A stretch of DNA of 64,000 nucleotides from Arachis hypogaea (Eukaryota > Streptophyta > Magnoliopsida > Fabales > Fabaceae). A program made the translations under genes and the position numbers. The notes below the pieces were generated by a model that did no database searches, was not told where the DNA came from, and saw only the letters and a list, made by a program, of their open reading frames with translations. The DNA lies in NCBI RefSeq assembly GCF_003086295.3, contig NC_092039.1, positions 98,414,561 to 98,478,560 on the forward strand. Reading direction: 5' to 3'. Shown piece by piece: positions 48,680 through 60,236 of this stretch. Every line of letters begins with the position of its first letter. Position 1 is the first letter of the stretch.

Positions 48680-49575
48680 TGAAAATCAAAATAGAAAAAA
48701 AAAAGAAGAGAATATACTATAGACTCCAAAATATCAAAGAAACTAAGCTCCAATTAGATGAGCGGGACTAGTAGCTTTTTGCTTCTGAACAGTTTTGGCA
48801 TCTCACTTTTATCCTTTGAAGTTTAGAATGATTGGCCTCTATAGGAACTCAGAACTCAGATAGTGTTATTGTTTCTCCTAGTGAAGTATGATGATTCTTG
48901 AACATAGCCACTTTATGAGTCTTGGTTGTGGCCCAAAGCACTCTGTCTTCCAGTATTACCACCGGATACATACATGCCACAGACACATAATTGGGTGAAC
49001 CTTTTCAGATTGTGACTCAGCTTTGCTAGAGTCCCCAATTAGAGGTGTCCAGGGTTCTTAAGCACACTCTTTTTGCCTTGGATCACAACTTTATTTTTTT
49101 CTTTTCTTTTTCTCTTTCTTTTCTTTTCATTTTTTTTTGAATTCACTGCTTTTTCTTGTTTCAAGAATCAATTTGATGATTTTTCAGATCCTCAATAACA
49201 GTTCTCCTTTTCCTTCATTCTTTCAAGAGCCAACAATTTTAACATTCTTAAAACAACAAATTCAAAAGACATATGCACTGTTCAAGCATTCATTCAGAAA
49301 ACAAAAAGCATTGTCACCACTTCAAACTAATTCAACTAGTTTCAAAGATGAATTCGAAATCCTGTACTTCTTGTTCTTTGTGATTAAAGCATTTTTCATT
49401 TAAGAGAGGTGATGGATTCATAGGACATTCATAGCTTTTAAGGCATGAACTTTAAATTTTATTAATTATGAATTAAGAACAAGACTCAAAAATAGATATA
49501 AGATAAGACTAGTAGGAATAGAAAACAAAAATTTAAATAGGCTCCTAATGATAGAGGTTATCACAGAGTTAGGAC

Positions 49576-50688
49576 TCAAAAACCTTGATTTTGAGAAGTG
49601 GATGCTCCCTCAACTTGAGAGGAGAGCTTTTGGCATTTCAACTCTTGAAGTTCACGCCCCTGCTTCTCTTGTTCCTTAAGCAATTTGCAGAGCATGCAGT
49701 TCTGATTCTGCTGTTCTTCCTTAAGTTGCTCCATAGTTTCTTGCAACTTGGTGATAGATGCTTCTAGGCTGGTCCAGTAGTCAATTTCAGGGAATTCAGG
49801 GAGGAACTCCTGCGCCCTCTTCTTGATAGAGTTGTCTTGCATTTGTCCTTCCATTGACTTCTTGGTGATTGGATGTTCAATGGGTATGAATTCATCTACT
49901 CCCATCTTCACCCCAGCCTCTTTACAGAGCAAGGAGATCAAGCTTGGGTAAGCCAGTTTAGCTTCAGTGGAATTCTTATTTGCAATTGTGTAGATCTCAC
50001 AAGCAATTAGATGATGAACCTCCACTTCTTTTCCAAGCATAATGCAATGAATCATCACTGCTCTCTTGATGGTGACCTCAGAACGGTTGCTAGTGGGCAA
50101 TATGGAGCGCCCAACAAAGTCTAGCCAGCCTCTTGCAATTGGTTTGAGGTCTCCCCTCTTGAGTTGGTTTGGGACACCTTTTGAATTGGTTATCCACTTA
50201 GTTCCAGGGAGGCAAATGTCCTCTAGAACTTGATCCAACCCCTTATCTGCTCTCACCATTCTCCTATTAAAGGATTCAGGATCATCTTGCAGTTGAGACA
50301 ATTTGAAGACCTCTCTTATTTTGTCCAGATGGAAGTAGATAACTTTCCCTCTGACCATGGTTCTGTAAGTATGGAAAGCAGTTCCAGTCATTCTCTGCTT
50401 ATCTGTCAGCCACAGATTTGAGTAGAATTCCTGAACCATATTTCTTCCAACCTTTATCTCAGGATTGGTTAGAACTTCCCATCCTCTGTTTCGAATTTGC
50501 TCTTGGATCCCCGGATATTCATCTTCTTTCAGATCGAATTTGACTTCCGGGATCACTGACCTCAGACCCATTATTTTGTGATAATGGTCTTCATGTTCTT
50601 TAGTTAAGAACTTCTCTTGATTCCAAAGATTCTTTGGATTATTCTCTTTCTTTCCTCTTAAATTGGTTTGTTTTCCTTTAGGAGCCAT
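49576..50688 (-). CDS. ORF3, env-position protein of the complete element, 370 aa
   Basis: Open frame starting MAPKGKQTNLRGKK at 50688. An upstream in-frame start at 50757 is possible, but MAPKGK aligns with the start of the 374-residue relatives. It shares with them RGWEVLTNP, MVQEFYSNLW, VRGKVIYF, LKPIARGWLDF, TSNRSEVTIKRA and ITKKSMEG, and ends in a Q/E/K-rich coiled-coil-like segment (about 295-350). This is the plant transposon protein family of Athila-like elements. It lies downstream of integrase, separated from it by a ten-unit palindrome array, with a hairpin in its leader at 50743. No signal peptide or membrane span is apparent. It is the only undamaged gene in this element, although gag and pol carry several stops. 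Confidence 0.86.
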   Translation of the reverse strand: MAPKGKQTNLRGKKENNPKNLWNQEKFLTKEHEDHYHKIMGLRSVIPEVKFDLKEDEYPGIQEQIRNRGWEVLTNPEIKVGRNMVQEFYSNLWLTDKQRMTGTAFHTYRTMVRGKVIYFHLDKIREVFKLSQLQDDPESFNRRMVRADKGLDQVLEDICLPGTKWITNSKGVPNQLKRGDLKPIARGWLDFVGRSILPTSNRSEVTIKRAVMIHCIMLGKEVEVHHLIACEIYTIANKNSTEAKLAYPSLISLLCKEAGVKMGVDEFIPIEHPITKKSMEGQMQDNSIKKRAQEFLPEFPEIDYWTSLEASITKLQETMEQLKEEQQNQNCMLCKLLKEQEKQGRELQELKCQKLSSQVEGASTSQNQGF

Positions 50689-50742
50689 GATCTTGATGAA
50701 TCTTGGCTTAGTGATCACGGAAAAGCACACCAAACTTAGAGG

Positions 50743-50762
50743 TTTGCTTGTCCTCAAGCAAA
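50743..50762 (-). promoter_or_regulatory. Hairpin in the ORF3 leader (complete element)
   Basis: Perfect stem TTTGCTTG / CAAGCAAA with loop TCCT, next to CACACCAAACTTAGAGG. The stem is intermediate between the 3' LTR form and the ORF3 form of the other copies. Confidence 0.77.
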
Positions 50763-51090
50763 AGAAAGGAAAGAGGGGAGAGAGGAGGAGAGCAAATTCG
50801 AATGGTATGGGGAGATAGGGTGGCCGAACGTGTTTAAATAGGAGAGGGGGGATAAATTTTTGAAAATTGAGGGAGATTTGAGAAGATATGGAAAAAATTT
50901 GAGGAGATAATTGAGTTTTTGAAAGAGCCTAAGAAGGGATTTGAAATAGATTTGAAGAAGATTTTAATTTTTGAAATTGGAAAGTGAATGATGAAAGTTT
51001 GTAATGTGTTTATGCAGAAAAATATGAATCAAAACAAGAAAGTTTGAAAAAATTTGAAGTGGGAAACAAAATCTCCTCCCCCTGCCTTTC

Positions 51091-51386
51091 TGGCGTTAAA
51101 CGCCCAGAATGGCATCCATTCTGGCGTTTAACGCCCATTTGTTGGCCAATTTGGGCGTTTAACGCCAGCCAGGGTACCTGGCTGGCGTTAAACGCCAGCC
51201 AGGGTACCTGGCTGGCGTTAAACGCCAGAAAACCCTTTATCACTGGGCGTTTTGCTAAACGCCCAGGATGCTGCACACCTGGCGTTAAACGCCCAAAATG
51301 GCACCTTTACTGGCGTTAAACGCCAGAATGGGCACCATTCTGGCGTTTAACGCCCAAAGTACCCCTTACTGGCGTTTTTTCGCCAG
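51091..51386. repeat. GGCGTT(T)AACGCC palindrome array, ten units
   Basis: Ten palindromic units between integrase and ORF3, the largest array in the window. Two consecutive units share the identical spacer CAGGGTACCTGG, itself palindromic. Two units have expanded centres (GGGCGTTTTGCTAAACGCCC, TGGCGTTTTTTCGCCA). Confidence 0.93.
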
Positions 51387-51551
51387 TAAGCTCTTTTTCT
51401 TTGCTTTTTGCACTGAATCCTTCTGTAACTCTGTGAATTCCTTCAATTTTGATACTTGCCCTTGTAGAAACAAAACATATAACCTGCTAATGACTGGGTT
51501 GCCTCCCAGCAAGCGCTTCTTTATTGTGTTTAGCTGGACCTTTACTGAGGA

Positions 51552-52493
51552 TCATTCCAGCCTCAGTTTTGAGCATTCCTGCTCAAAATTGCTTTTAAGA
51601 TAATGCTTGATCCTTTGTCCATTAACAATGAACTTTTTGTCAGAATCAGTATCCTGAAGCTCAACATATCCATATGGTGAAACTCCTGTAATCACATACG
51701 GACCCCTCCACCGGGATTTAAGTTTTCTTGGGAACAATCTGAGCCTAGAGTTGAAGAGCAGAAATTTTTGTCCTGTCTCAAAGACTCTGAATGACAACTT
51801 CTTGTCATGCCACTTCTTTGCCTTTTCCTTATAAATCTTTGCATTTTCAAAGGCGCTGAGTCTAAATTCGTCTAGCTCATTTAGCTGGAGTAATCTCTTT
51901 TCACCAGCTAACTTAGCATCCAGGTTTAGGAATCTGGTTGCCCAGTAGGCTTTATGTTCCAGTTCCACGGGCAGATGACAGGCCTTGCCATACACAAGTT
52001 GGTATGGCGAGGTTCCTATTGGGGTCTTGAATGCTGTTCTGTATGCCCACAGAGCATCATCCAAGCTCCTTGCCCAATCCTTTCTTCGGGCTATTACAGT
52101 CCGTTCTAGGATTCTTTTTAGCTCTCTGTTAGAGACTTCAGCTTGCCCATTTATCTGTGGATGATATGGGGTAGCCACTTTGTGGCTAATTCCATATCGG
52201 ACCATAGCAGAGTAAAGCTGTTTATTGCAGAAATGAGTACCCCCATCACTGATTATGACTCTGGGAACACCAAATCTGCTGAAGATGTGTTTCTGGAGGA
52301 ATTTTAGCACGGTTTTAGTATCATTAGTGGGTGTAGCAATTGCTTCTACCCATTTAGATACATAGTCCACTGCCACCAGAATGTAAGTGTTTGAGTATGA
52401 TGGTGGGAATGGACCCATAAAGTCAATTCCCCATACATCAAACAACTCAATCTCTAAGATCCCTTGTTGAGGCATGGCGTATCCGTGAGGCAA
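51552..52493 (-). pseudogene. int: Integrase catalytic core and C-terminus
   Basis: Continues the pol frame after a TAA just right of it. The three catalytic acidic residues are in place: [20 protein letters not shown] and [25 protein letters not shown]-like C-terminal region follows ([11 protein letters not shown]). The product would insert element cDNA in the genome. This part has no internal stop and ends at 51552 with a normal stop. No chromodomain is visible, as usual for Athila-like elements. Confidence 0.9.
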
Positions 52494-52505
52494 GTTACCA
52501 GCTCT

Positions 52506-53753
52506 TTAGCAACTGTCACAGTTGCGCACAAACTCTCGGGCATCTCTATAGAGAGTAGGCCAGTAGAAGCCACATTGGAGGACCTTAGTGGCTGTTCGCT
52601 CACTTCCAAAATGTCCCCCATACTGTGATCTATGGCAATGCCACAGGATCCTTTGTGCTTCTTCTCTGGGTACACATCTGCGGATCATTCCGTCTGCACA
52701 TCTCTTAAAGAGATATTGCTCATCCCATAGGTAGTACTTGGCATCTGAAATTAATTTCTTTTTTTGCACTCTGCTGTACTCCTGTGGTATGAACCTCACA
52801 GCTTTATAATTTGCAATATCTGCAAACCATGGAGCTTCCTGAATGGCAAAGAGTTGCTCATCTGGGAAAGTCTCAGAGATCTCAGTAGAAGGGAGGGATG
52901 CCCCAGCTACTGGTTCTATTCGGGACAGATGATCAGCTACTTGGTTCTCTGTCCCTTTTCTGTCTCTTATTTCTATATCAAACTCTTGCAGAAGCAACAC
53001 CCATCTTATAAGCCTGGGTTTTGAATCCTGCTTTGTAAGTAAGTACTTAAGAGCAGCATGGTCAGTGTACACAATCACCTTTGATCCCACTAGATAGGAT
53101 CTAAACTTGTCAATGGCATAGACCACTGCAAGTAACTCTTTTTCTGTGGTTGTGTAATTCTTCTGTGCATCATTTAGAACACGGCTGGCATAATAAATGA
53201 CGTGCAGAAACTTATTATGCCTCTGTCCCAACACTGCACCAATGGCATGGTCACTGGCATCACACATTAGTTCGAATGGCAATGTCCAGTCTGGTGCAGA
53301 AATGACTGGTGCTGTGACCAGCTTGGCTTTCAGGGTCTCAAATGCCTGCAGACACTGTGTGTCAAACACAAATGGTGTGTCAGCAGCTAGCAGGTTGCTC
53401 AAAGGTTTTGCAATTTTCGAAAAATCCTTTATAAACCTCCTGTAGAATCCTGCATGCCCCAGAAAGCTTCTGATTGCCTTAACATTGGCAGGTGGTGGTA
53501 ATTTTTCAATTACCTCTACCTTTGCCTTATCCACCTCTATTCCCCTGCTTGAAATTTTGTGTCCAAGGACAATTCCTTCAGTCACCATAAAGTGACATTT
53601 CTCCCAGTTTAAAACCAGGTTAGTCTCTTGGCACCTTTTCAGGACAAGTGCTAGGTGGTTAAGACAGGAGCTGAATGAGTCTCCATGTACTGAGAAGTCA
53701 TCCATGAAGACTTCCAGGAATTTCTCCACCATATCAGAGAAGATGGATAGCAT
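52506..53753 (-). pseudogene. pol: Reverse transcriptase C-half, RNase H, integrase zinc finger
   Basis: Begins right after a TGA (53754-53756) that replaces the Cys of the usual FQRCM motif. It contains the catalytic FMDD (residues about 17-20, in [11 protein letters not shown]), then the RNase H domain ([22 protein letters not shown]), then the HHCC zinc finger of integrase (WHCH...NCDSC). It ends at TAA 52506-52508, where other elements have Gln. The two stops split pol into three pieces, so no complete polymerase can be made from this copy. Confidence 0.9.
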
Positions 53754-55436
53754 TCATCTCTGAAAGGTTGCAGGAGCATTACACAGACCAAAAGGCATCC
53801 TCCTGTAGGCAAACACGCCAGAAGGACAAGTAAATGCTGTTTTCTCTTGGTCTTGATGATCTACTGCAATTTGATTGTAACCTGAATAGCCATCCAAAAA
53901 GCAGTAATAATCATGACCAGCTAGTCTTTCTAGCATTTGGTCTATGAATGGTAAAGGAAAATGATCCTTTCTGGTGGCTGTATTGAGCCTTCTATAGTCA
54001 ATACACATACGCCAACCTGTGACTGTTCTTGTAGGAACCAGTTCATTTTTTTCATTATGAACTACTGTCATGCCTCCCTTTTTGGGGACAACTTGGACAG
54101 GGCTCACCCAGGGGCTATCAGAAATAGGATAAATAATCCCAGCCTCTAGTAATTTAGTGACCTCTTTCTGCACCACCTCCTTCATGGTTGGATTTAGCCT
54201 CCTTTGTGGTTGGACTACTGGTTTGGCATTATCCTCCAACAGGATCTTGTGCATGCATCTAGCTGGGCTAATGCCCTTAAGATCACTTATGGACCACCCA
54301 AGAGCTGTCTTGTGTGTCCTCAGCACCTGAATCAGTGCTTCCTCTTCCTGTGGATTTAAAGCAGAGCTTATAATCACTGGAAAAGTGTCATCCTCTCCCA
54401 GAAATGCATACTTCAGGGATGGTGGTAATGGTTTGAGTTCAGGTTTGGGAGGCTTATCCTCCTCCTGAGGAATTTTCAAAAATTCTTTTGTTTCCTCTGG
54501 TTCTTCCTGATCAGGCTGAGCATCCTTGAAGATGTCCTCAAGCTCTGATTCTAGACTTTCAGTCATATTGATCTCTTCCACCAAAGAGTCAATAATGTCA
54601 GCGCCCATGCAGTCATTTGGTGTGTCTAGATGCTGCATAGCTTTTACAGCATTCAACTTGAACTCATCCTCATTGACTCTCAGGGTTACTTCCCCTTTTT
54701 GTACATCAATGAGAGTTCGTCCAGTTGCTAGGAAAGGTCTTCCTAGAATGAGGGTTGCACTCTTGTGCTCCACCATTTCCAGCACCACAAAGTCAGTTGG
54801 AAAGGCGAATGGCCCAACCTTGACAATCATGTCCTCTATTATGCCTGATGGATGTTTAATGGAGCCATCAGCAAGTTGGAGGCATATCCGGGTTGGTTTG
54901 ACTTCTTCAGTCAACCCAAGCTTTCTGATAGTGGATGCAGGTATTAGATTGATGCTTGCTCCAAGATCACATAGGGCTGTCTTGGTGCAAGCACCTTCTA
55001 ATGTGCATGGTATCATAAAGCTTCCTGGATCTTGAAGCTTTTCTGGTAAGCTTTTCAGAATGACTGCACTGCATTCTTCAGTGAGAAATACTTTTTCAGT
55101 TTCTCTCCAATCCTTCTTATGACTTAAGATCTCTTTCATGAACTTAGCATAAGAAGGTATTTGCTCAAGTGCCTCTGCAAACGGAATCTTTATTTCAAGA
55201 GTCCTTAAGTAGTCTGCAAAGCGGGCAAATTGCTTATCCTGCTCCGCTTGGCGGAGTTTCTGAGGATAAGGCATCTTGGCTTTATATTCTTCAACCTTAG
55301 TTGCTGCAGGTTTATTCCTTACAGAAGTGGTTGGAGAAGCCTTTTTAGAGGGGTTACTATCAGCACTCTCAGGTGTCTGATTCCCCATTGGCGTTTGAAC
55401 GCCAGGGTTGGGTGGAAAATGGGCGTTTAACGCCAA
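53754..55436 (-). pseudogene. pro-pol: Protease and reverse transcriptase N-half
   Basis: Aspartic protease ALCDLGASINLIP with LILGRPFLATGRTLIDV, then an acidic linker. Reverse transcriptase blocks follow: W-V-S-P-V-Q-V-V-P-K-K-G-G, WRMCIDYRRLN, FLDGYSGYNQI and MPFGLCNAPATFQR. It ends at the TGA 53754. Its upstream edge at 55436 is not a real start: the frame continues into the coding palindrome array and is separated from gag by a one-base frameshift near 55445. Confidence 0.9.
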
Positions 55437-55529
55437 CTTTCCCCCTTTTTTGGCGTTTGAACGCCAGAACTGGGCAGGGAATGGGCGTTTAACGCCAGCT
55501 TTCCCCCCTTTTCTGGCGTTTGAACGCCA
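55389..55529. repeat. Coding palindrome array, five units
   Basis: Alternating TGGCGTTTGAACGCCA and GGGCGTTTAACGCC. Read on the minus strand it encodes a repeating peptide of the form GVQTP, then KGGK, then LALNAH, between gag and protease. One repeat lacks a G in its G-run (five against six), causing the frameshift. Here the palindromes are protein-coding; elsewhere in the window they are not. Confidence 0.88.
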
Positions 55530-56557
55530 AGAGTATTCCTCTCTGGGCTCTTACTGTCCTCAGAGGGATTTTGGACAGTGGTTTGGTCATCCTCTGTCAA
55601 TTGTTCCTTATTTGGCTTTTTGCCACTTTAAGCAGTGTTATTCAATGTCTTCCCACTCCTCAGTTGAACTGCTTGGCATTCTTCTGTTATCTGTTTAGAT
55701 AGCTGCTGTTTTGCCTGATTCAACTGAGATTATATGTTCTTGTTAGCAATTTTAGTTTCTTGGAGCATCTCTTTAAATTCTGCTAACTGTTTTGTCATCA
55801 GGTGTAATTGCTGATTAAGCTCAATCATCTGTTCTTGAGGATTAGGATCAGTGGCTACTGCCATAGCTTCCTCTTTTGTAGAGAACTCAGTGCTAGCATA
55901 CAAATATTGATTTCTAGCAACAGTATCTATAAGTTCTTAAGCCTCTTCAATTGTCTTCCTCATGTGTATAGATCCACCAGCTGAGTGGTCTAAAGACATC
56001 TGAGCTTTTTTTGTAAGCCCATAGTAGAAGATGTTTAACTGTACCCACTCTGAAAACATTTCAGAGGGGCATTTTCTTAGCATACCTCTATACCTCTCCC
56101 AGGCATTATAAAGGGATTCATTGTCCTCTTGTTTAAAGCCTTGGATGTCCAGCCTTAGCTGTGTCATCCTTTTTGGAGGGTAAAATTGATTCAGGAATTT
56201 GTTTGATAACTGTTTCCATGTCTTTATGCTTCCTGTAGGTTGGTTATTCAACCACCTCTTAGCTTGATCTTTTACAGCAAATGGAAACAGTAATAGTCTG
56301 TAGACATCCTGATCCACCTCTTTATCACGTACTGTGTTAGCAATTTGTAAGAACTGTGCCAGAAACTCAGTAGGTTCTTCCTGTGGAAGACCGGAATACT
56401 GGCAATTTTGCTGCACCATGATGATGAGTTGAGGATTTAGCTCAAAGCTGCTTGCTTTGATGGGAGGTATACAGATGCTACTCCCATATGCAGCTGTGAT
56501 GGGGTTAGCATATGACCCCAGAGTCCTTCTGGACTGCTCAATTCCACTTAAGTCCAT
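55437..56557 (-). pseudogene. gag: gag of the complete element, with three stops
   Basis: Starts MDLSGIEQSRR at 56557. The Gag domain is clear (ELNPQLIIMVQQN, LLLFPFAVKDQAKRWL, FLNQFYPPKRM, SLYNAWERYR). Stops at 55934-55936, 55730-55732 and 55628-55630 break the C-terminal half, which still shows the Athila-type VQLRSGKTL motif before the protease. In an active relative gag and pol would be one frame or nearly so. Confidence 0.87.
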
Positions 56558-57090
56558 GATGGAGAAAGGGAATATGATATGAATTCACAAGTAAAGTAAA
56601 ATATATATATATATATATATATTATTTTTTTTGGGATGACCGAAAATAATAAAAATAAAATAAAAAAATAAAAAAAAAAAAAATAAAATTTCGAAAACTA
56701 AAAGAAAATAAGATCAAAGCAAATTGAAAACTAAATCAATTGAAAAGATATAATTGAAAATTATTTTGAAAAAGATTTGATTTTTGAAATGAGGAAAGAG
56801 AAAAACAACAAAATGACACCAAACTTAAAATTTTTTTTAGAAAATCAAACACTAATTTTCGAAAATTTTAAAGGAAAAACAAAAAGAAGACACCAAACTT
56901 AGAATTTTTAAAGAACTAGAAAGGACTAAGAACATGCAAATTCGAAAAACTGAAAGACAACAAAAGCATGCAATTGACACCAAACTTAAAATATGAAACT
57001 AAACTCAAATAAAAGACTCTAAACCAACTAAAATAAAATAGTCCTAATCTAAGCAACAAGATAAGCCGTCAGTTGTCCAAACTCGAACAC
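56558..57090. other. Leader between PBS and gag, AT-rich
   Basis: Untranslated leader of the complete element. It contains an (AT)n stretch near 56601, a long A-rich tract, and three copies of the ACACCAAACTTA motif (about 56817, 56891, 56976), but no palindrome array, unlike the leaders of the non-autonomous copies. Confidence 0.6.
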
Positions 57091-57108
57091 TCCCCGGCAA
57101 CAGCGCCA
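57091..57108 (-). other. Primer binding site, tRNA-Asp type
   Basis: TCCCCGGCAACAGCGCCA on the plus strand, six bases from the 5' LTR. It differs from the tRNA-Asp 3' end by one base, at a different position from the mismatch in the site at 27337. Confidence 0.85.
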
Positions 57109-57114
57109 AAAACT

Positions 57115-58635
57115 TGGTGCACGAAATTGCAATCACACTTTTGCAATTCAGCACAACTAACCAGCAAGTGCACTGGGTCGTCCAAGTAATACCTTAAGTG
57201 AGTAAGGGTCGATCCCACAGAGATTGTCGGCTTGAAGCAAGCTATGGTTATCTTGTAACTCTTAGTCAGGATATCAATAATTATTAGGGTTGATTGTAAA
57301 AAGCAAAAGAACATGAAATAAGTACTTGTTTTGGAGTAATGGGGAACAGGTTGAGGTTTTGGAGATGCTCTATCTTCTGAATCTCTGCTTTCCTACTGTC
57401 TTCTTCTTCAAGCACACAAGGCTCCTTCCATGGCAAGCTGTATATAGGATTTCACCATTGTCAATGGCTACCTCCCATCCTCTCAGTGAAAATGTTCTAC
57501 GCAATCTGTCACAGCACGGCTAATCATCTGTCGGTTCTCAATCAGGTTGGAATAGAATCCAGTGATTCTTTTGCGTCTGTCACTAACGCCCAGCCCTCAG
57601 AAGTTTGAAGCTCGTCACAGTCATTCAATCCTTGAATCCTACTCAGAATACCACAGACAAGGTTTAGACCTTCCGGATTCTCTTGAATGCCGCCATCAAC
57701 TCTAGCTTATACCACGAAGATTCTGATTAAGGAATCTAAGAGATATCTACTCAATCTAAGGTAGAACGGAGGTGGTTGTCAGGCACACATTCATAGTTGA
57801 GAATGATGATGAGTGTCACGGATCATCACATTCATCAGTTTTAAGAACAAATGATATCTTAGAATGGAAGCAAACATGATTGAATGAAAAACAGTAGTAA
57901 TTGCATTAATCCATCAAGACACAGCAGAGCTCCTCACCCCCAACCATGGGGTTTAGAGACTCATGCCATAGGAAGTACACAAAGAAACGTGTAAAGTGTC
58001 ATGAGGTACCGATACAATGTCAAAAGATCCTATTAATAGTGAACTAGTAACCTAGGGTATACAGAAATGAGTAAATGACGTAAAAATCCACTTCTGGGTC
58101 CACTTAGTGTGTGCTTGGGCTGAGCATTGAAGCTTTCATGTGTAGAGACCTTTTCTGGAGTTAAATGCCAGCTTTCATGCCAGTTTGGGCGTTTAACTCC
58201 AATTTTTATGCCAGTTCCAGCGTTAAACGCTGGGAATTCTGAAGCTGATTTGCAATGCCAGTTTGGGCCATCAAATCTCGGGCAAAGTATGGACTATTAT
58301 ACATTGCTGGAAAGCCCAGGATGTCTACTTTCCAACGCCATTGAGAGCGCGCCAATTGGGCTTCTGTAGCTCCAGAAAATCCACTTTGAGTGCAGGGAGG
58401 TCAGAATCCAACAACATTTGCAGTCCTTTTCAGCCTCTGAATCAGATTTTTGCTCAGGACCCTCAATTTCAGCCAGAAAATACCTGAAATCACAAAAAAA
58501 CACACAAACTCATAGTAAAGTCCAGAAAAGTGAATTTTAACTAAAAACTAATAAAAGTATACTAAAATCTAACTAAAATATACTAAAAACATACTGAAAA
58601 CAATGCCAAAAAGCGTATAAATTATCCGCTCATCA
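57115..58635 (-). mobile_element. 5' LTR of the complete Athila-like element
   Basis: 1521 bp, TGGTGCACGA to CGCTCATCA, with the primer site on its left. With 47121-48641 it bounds an 11515 bp element. The bases after it (CACAA) do not match GAAAG before the other LTR, so the target duplication is missing. Confidence 0.92.
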
Positions 58636-58645
58636 CACAAAAACT

Positions 58646-60198
58646 TGGTGGACGAAATTGTGATCACTACAACTTCGCACAACTAACCAGCAAGTGTACT
58701 GGGTCGTCCAAGTAATAAACCTTACGCGAGTAAGGGTCGATCCCACAGAGATTGTTGGTATGAAGCAAGCTATGGTCACCTTGTAAATCTTAGTCAGGCA
58801 AACTCAATTGGTTATGAATGATGAATAGAACATAAAGATAAAGATAGAGATACTTATGCAATTCATTGGTGGGAATTTCAGATAAGCGTATGGAGATGCT
58901 GTGTTCCTTCCGTCTCTCTGCTTTCCTACTGTCTTCATCCAATCCTTCTTACTCCTTTCCATGGCAAGCTGTATGCAAGGGTTTCACCGTTGTCAGTGGC
59001 TACCTCCCATCCTCTCAGTGAAAATGTTCAACGCACCCTGTCACGGCACGGCTATTCATCTGTCGGTTCTCAATCAAGTTGGAATAGAATCCAGTGATTC
59101 TTTTGCGTCTGTCACTAACACCCAATCCTCAGGAGTTTGAAGCTCGTCACAGTCATTCAATCATTGAATCCTACTCAGAATACCACAGACAAGGTTTAGA
59201 CCTTCCGGCTTCTCTTGAATGCCGCCATCAATTCTAGCTTATACCACGAAGATTCCGGTTAAGGAAATCCAAGAGATATCCACCCAATCTAAGGTAGAAC
59301 GGAGGTGGTTGTCAGGCACACGTTCATAGGTGAGAATGATGATGAGTGTCACGGATCATCACATTCATCAAGTTTAGGAACAAGTGATATCTTAGAACAA
59401 GAACAAGCTGAATTGAATAGAAGAACAATAGTAATTGCATTAATACTCGAGGTACAGCAGAGCTCCACACCTTAATCTATGGTGTGTAGAAACTCCACCG
59501 TTGAAAATACATAAGTGATAGTGTGATCATTGGCTTCGGCCCCCAGAGAGAGAACCAGAAGAACCAAGATGAAAATACAATAGAAAAAGGTCTTATTTAT
59601 AAAGAACTAGTAGCCTAAGGTTTACAGAAATGAGTAAATGACATAAAAATCCACTTCCGGGCCCACTTGGTGTGTGCTTGGGCTGAGCATTGAAGCATTT
59701 TCATGTAGAGACTCTTCTTGGAGTTAAACGCCAGCTTTTATGCCAGTTTGGGCGTTTAACTCCCATTCTTGTGCCAATTCCGGCGTTTAACGCTGGGAAT
59801 TCTGATGGTGACTTTGAACGCCGGTTTGGGCCATCAAATCTTGGGAAAAGTATGGACTATCATATATTGCTGGAAAGCCCAGGATGTCTACTTTCCAACG
59901 CCATTGAGAGCACGCCAATTGGGCTTCTGTAGATCCAGAAAATCCACTTAGAGTGCAGGGAGGTCAGAATCCAACAGCATCTGCAGTCCTTTTCAGTCTC
60001 TGAATCAGATTTTTGCTCAGGTCCCTCAATTTCAGCCAGAAAATACCTGAAATCACAGAAAAACACACAAACTCATAGTAAAGTCCAGAAAAGTGAATTT
60101 TAACTAAAAACTAATAAAAATATACTAAAAACTAACTAGATCATACTAAAAACATACTAAAAACAATGCCAAAAAGCGTACAAATTATCCGCTCATCA
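58646..60198 (-). mobile_element. LTR (type 4), 3' LTR of the rightmost element
   Basis: 1553 bp, from TGGTGGACGA to CGCTCATCA, followed by element interior with the usual CAACACCAAACTT. It lacks the primer-site-like U5 segment of types 1 and 2. Preceding bases CAAAAACT equal those that normally separate a primer site from an LTR, suggesting it once followed another element's interior. Confidence 0.9.
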
Positions 60199-60216
60199 CA
60201 ACACCAAACTTAAATT

Positions 60217-60236
60217 GTTGCTTGTCCTCAAGCAAC
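60217..60236 (-). promoter_or_regulatory. Hairpin beside 3' LTR (rightmost element)
   Basis: Stem GTTGCTTG / CAAGCAAC with loop TCCT, as at 6631. Confidence 0.75.

Noticed and set aside
49576..50688. ORF3 as a true envelope protein
   Set aside because: It sits in the env position, but I see no signal peptide, membrane span or cleavage site; similarity is to the plant transposon protein family.
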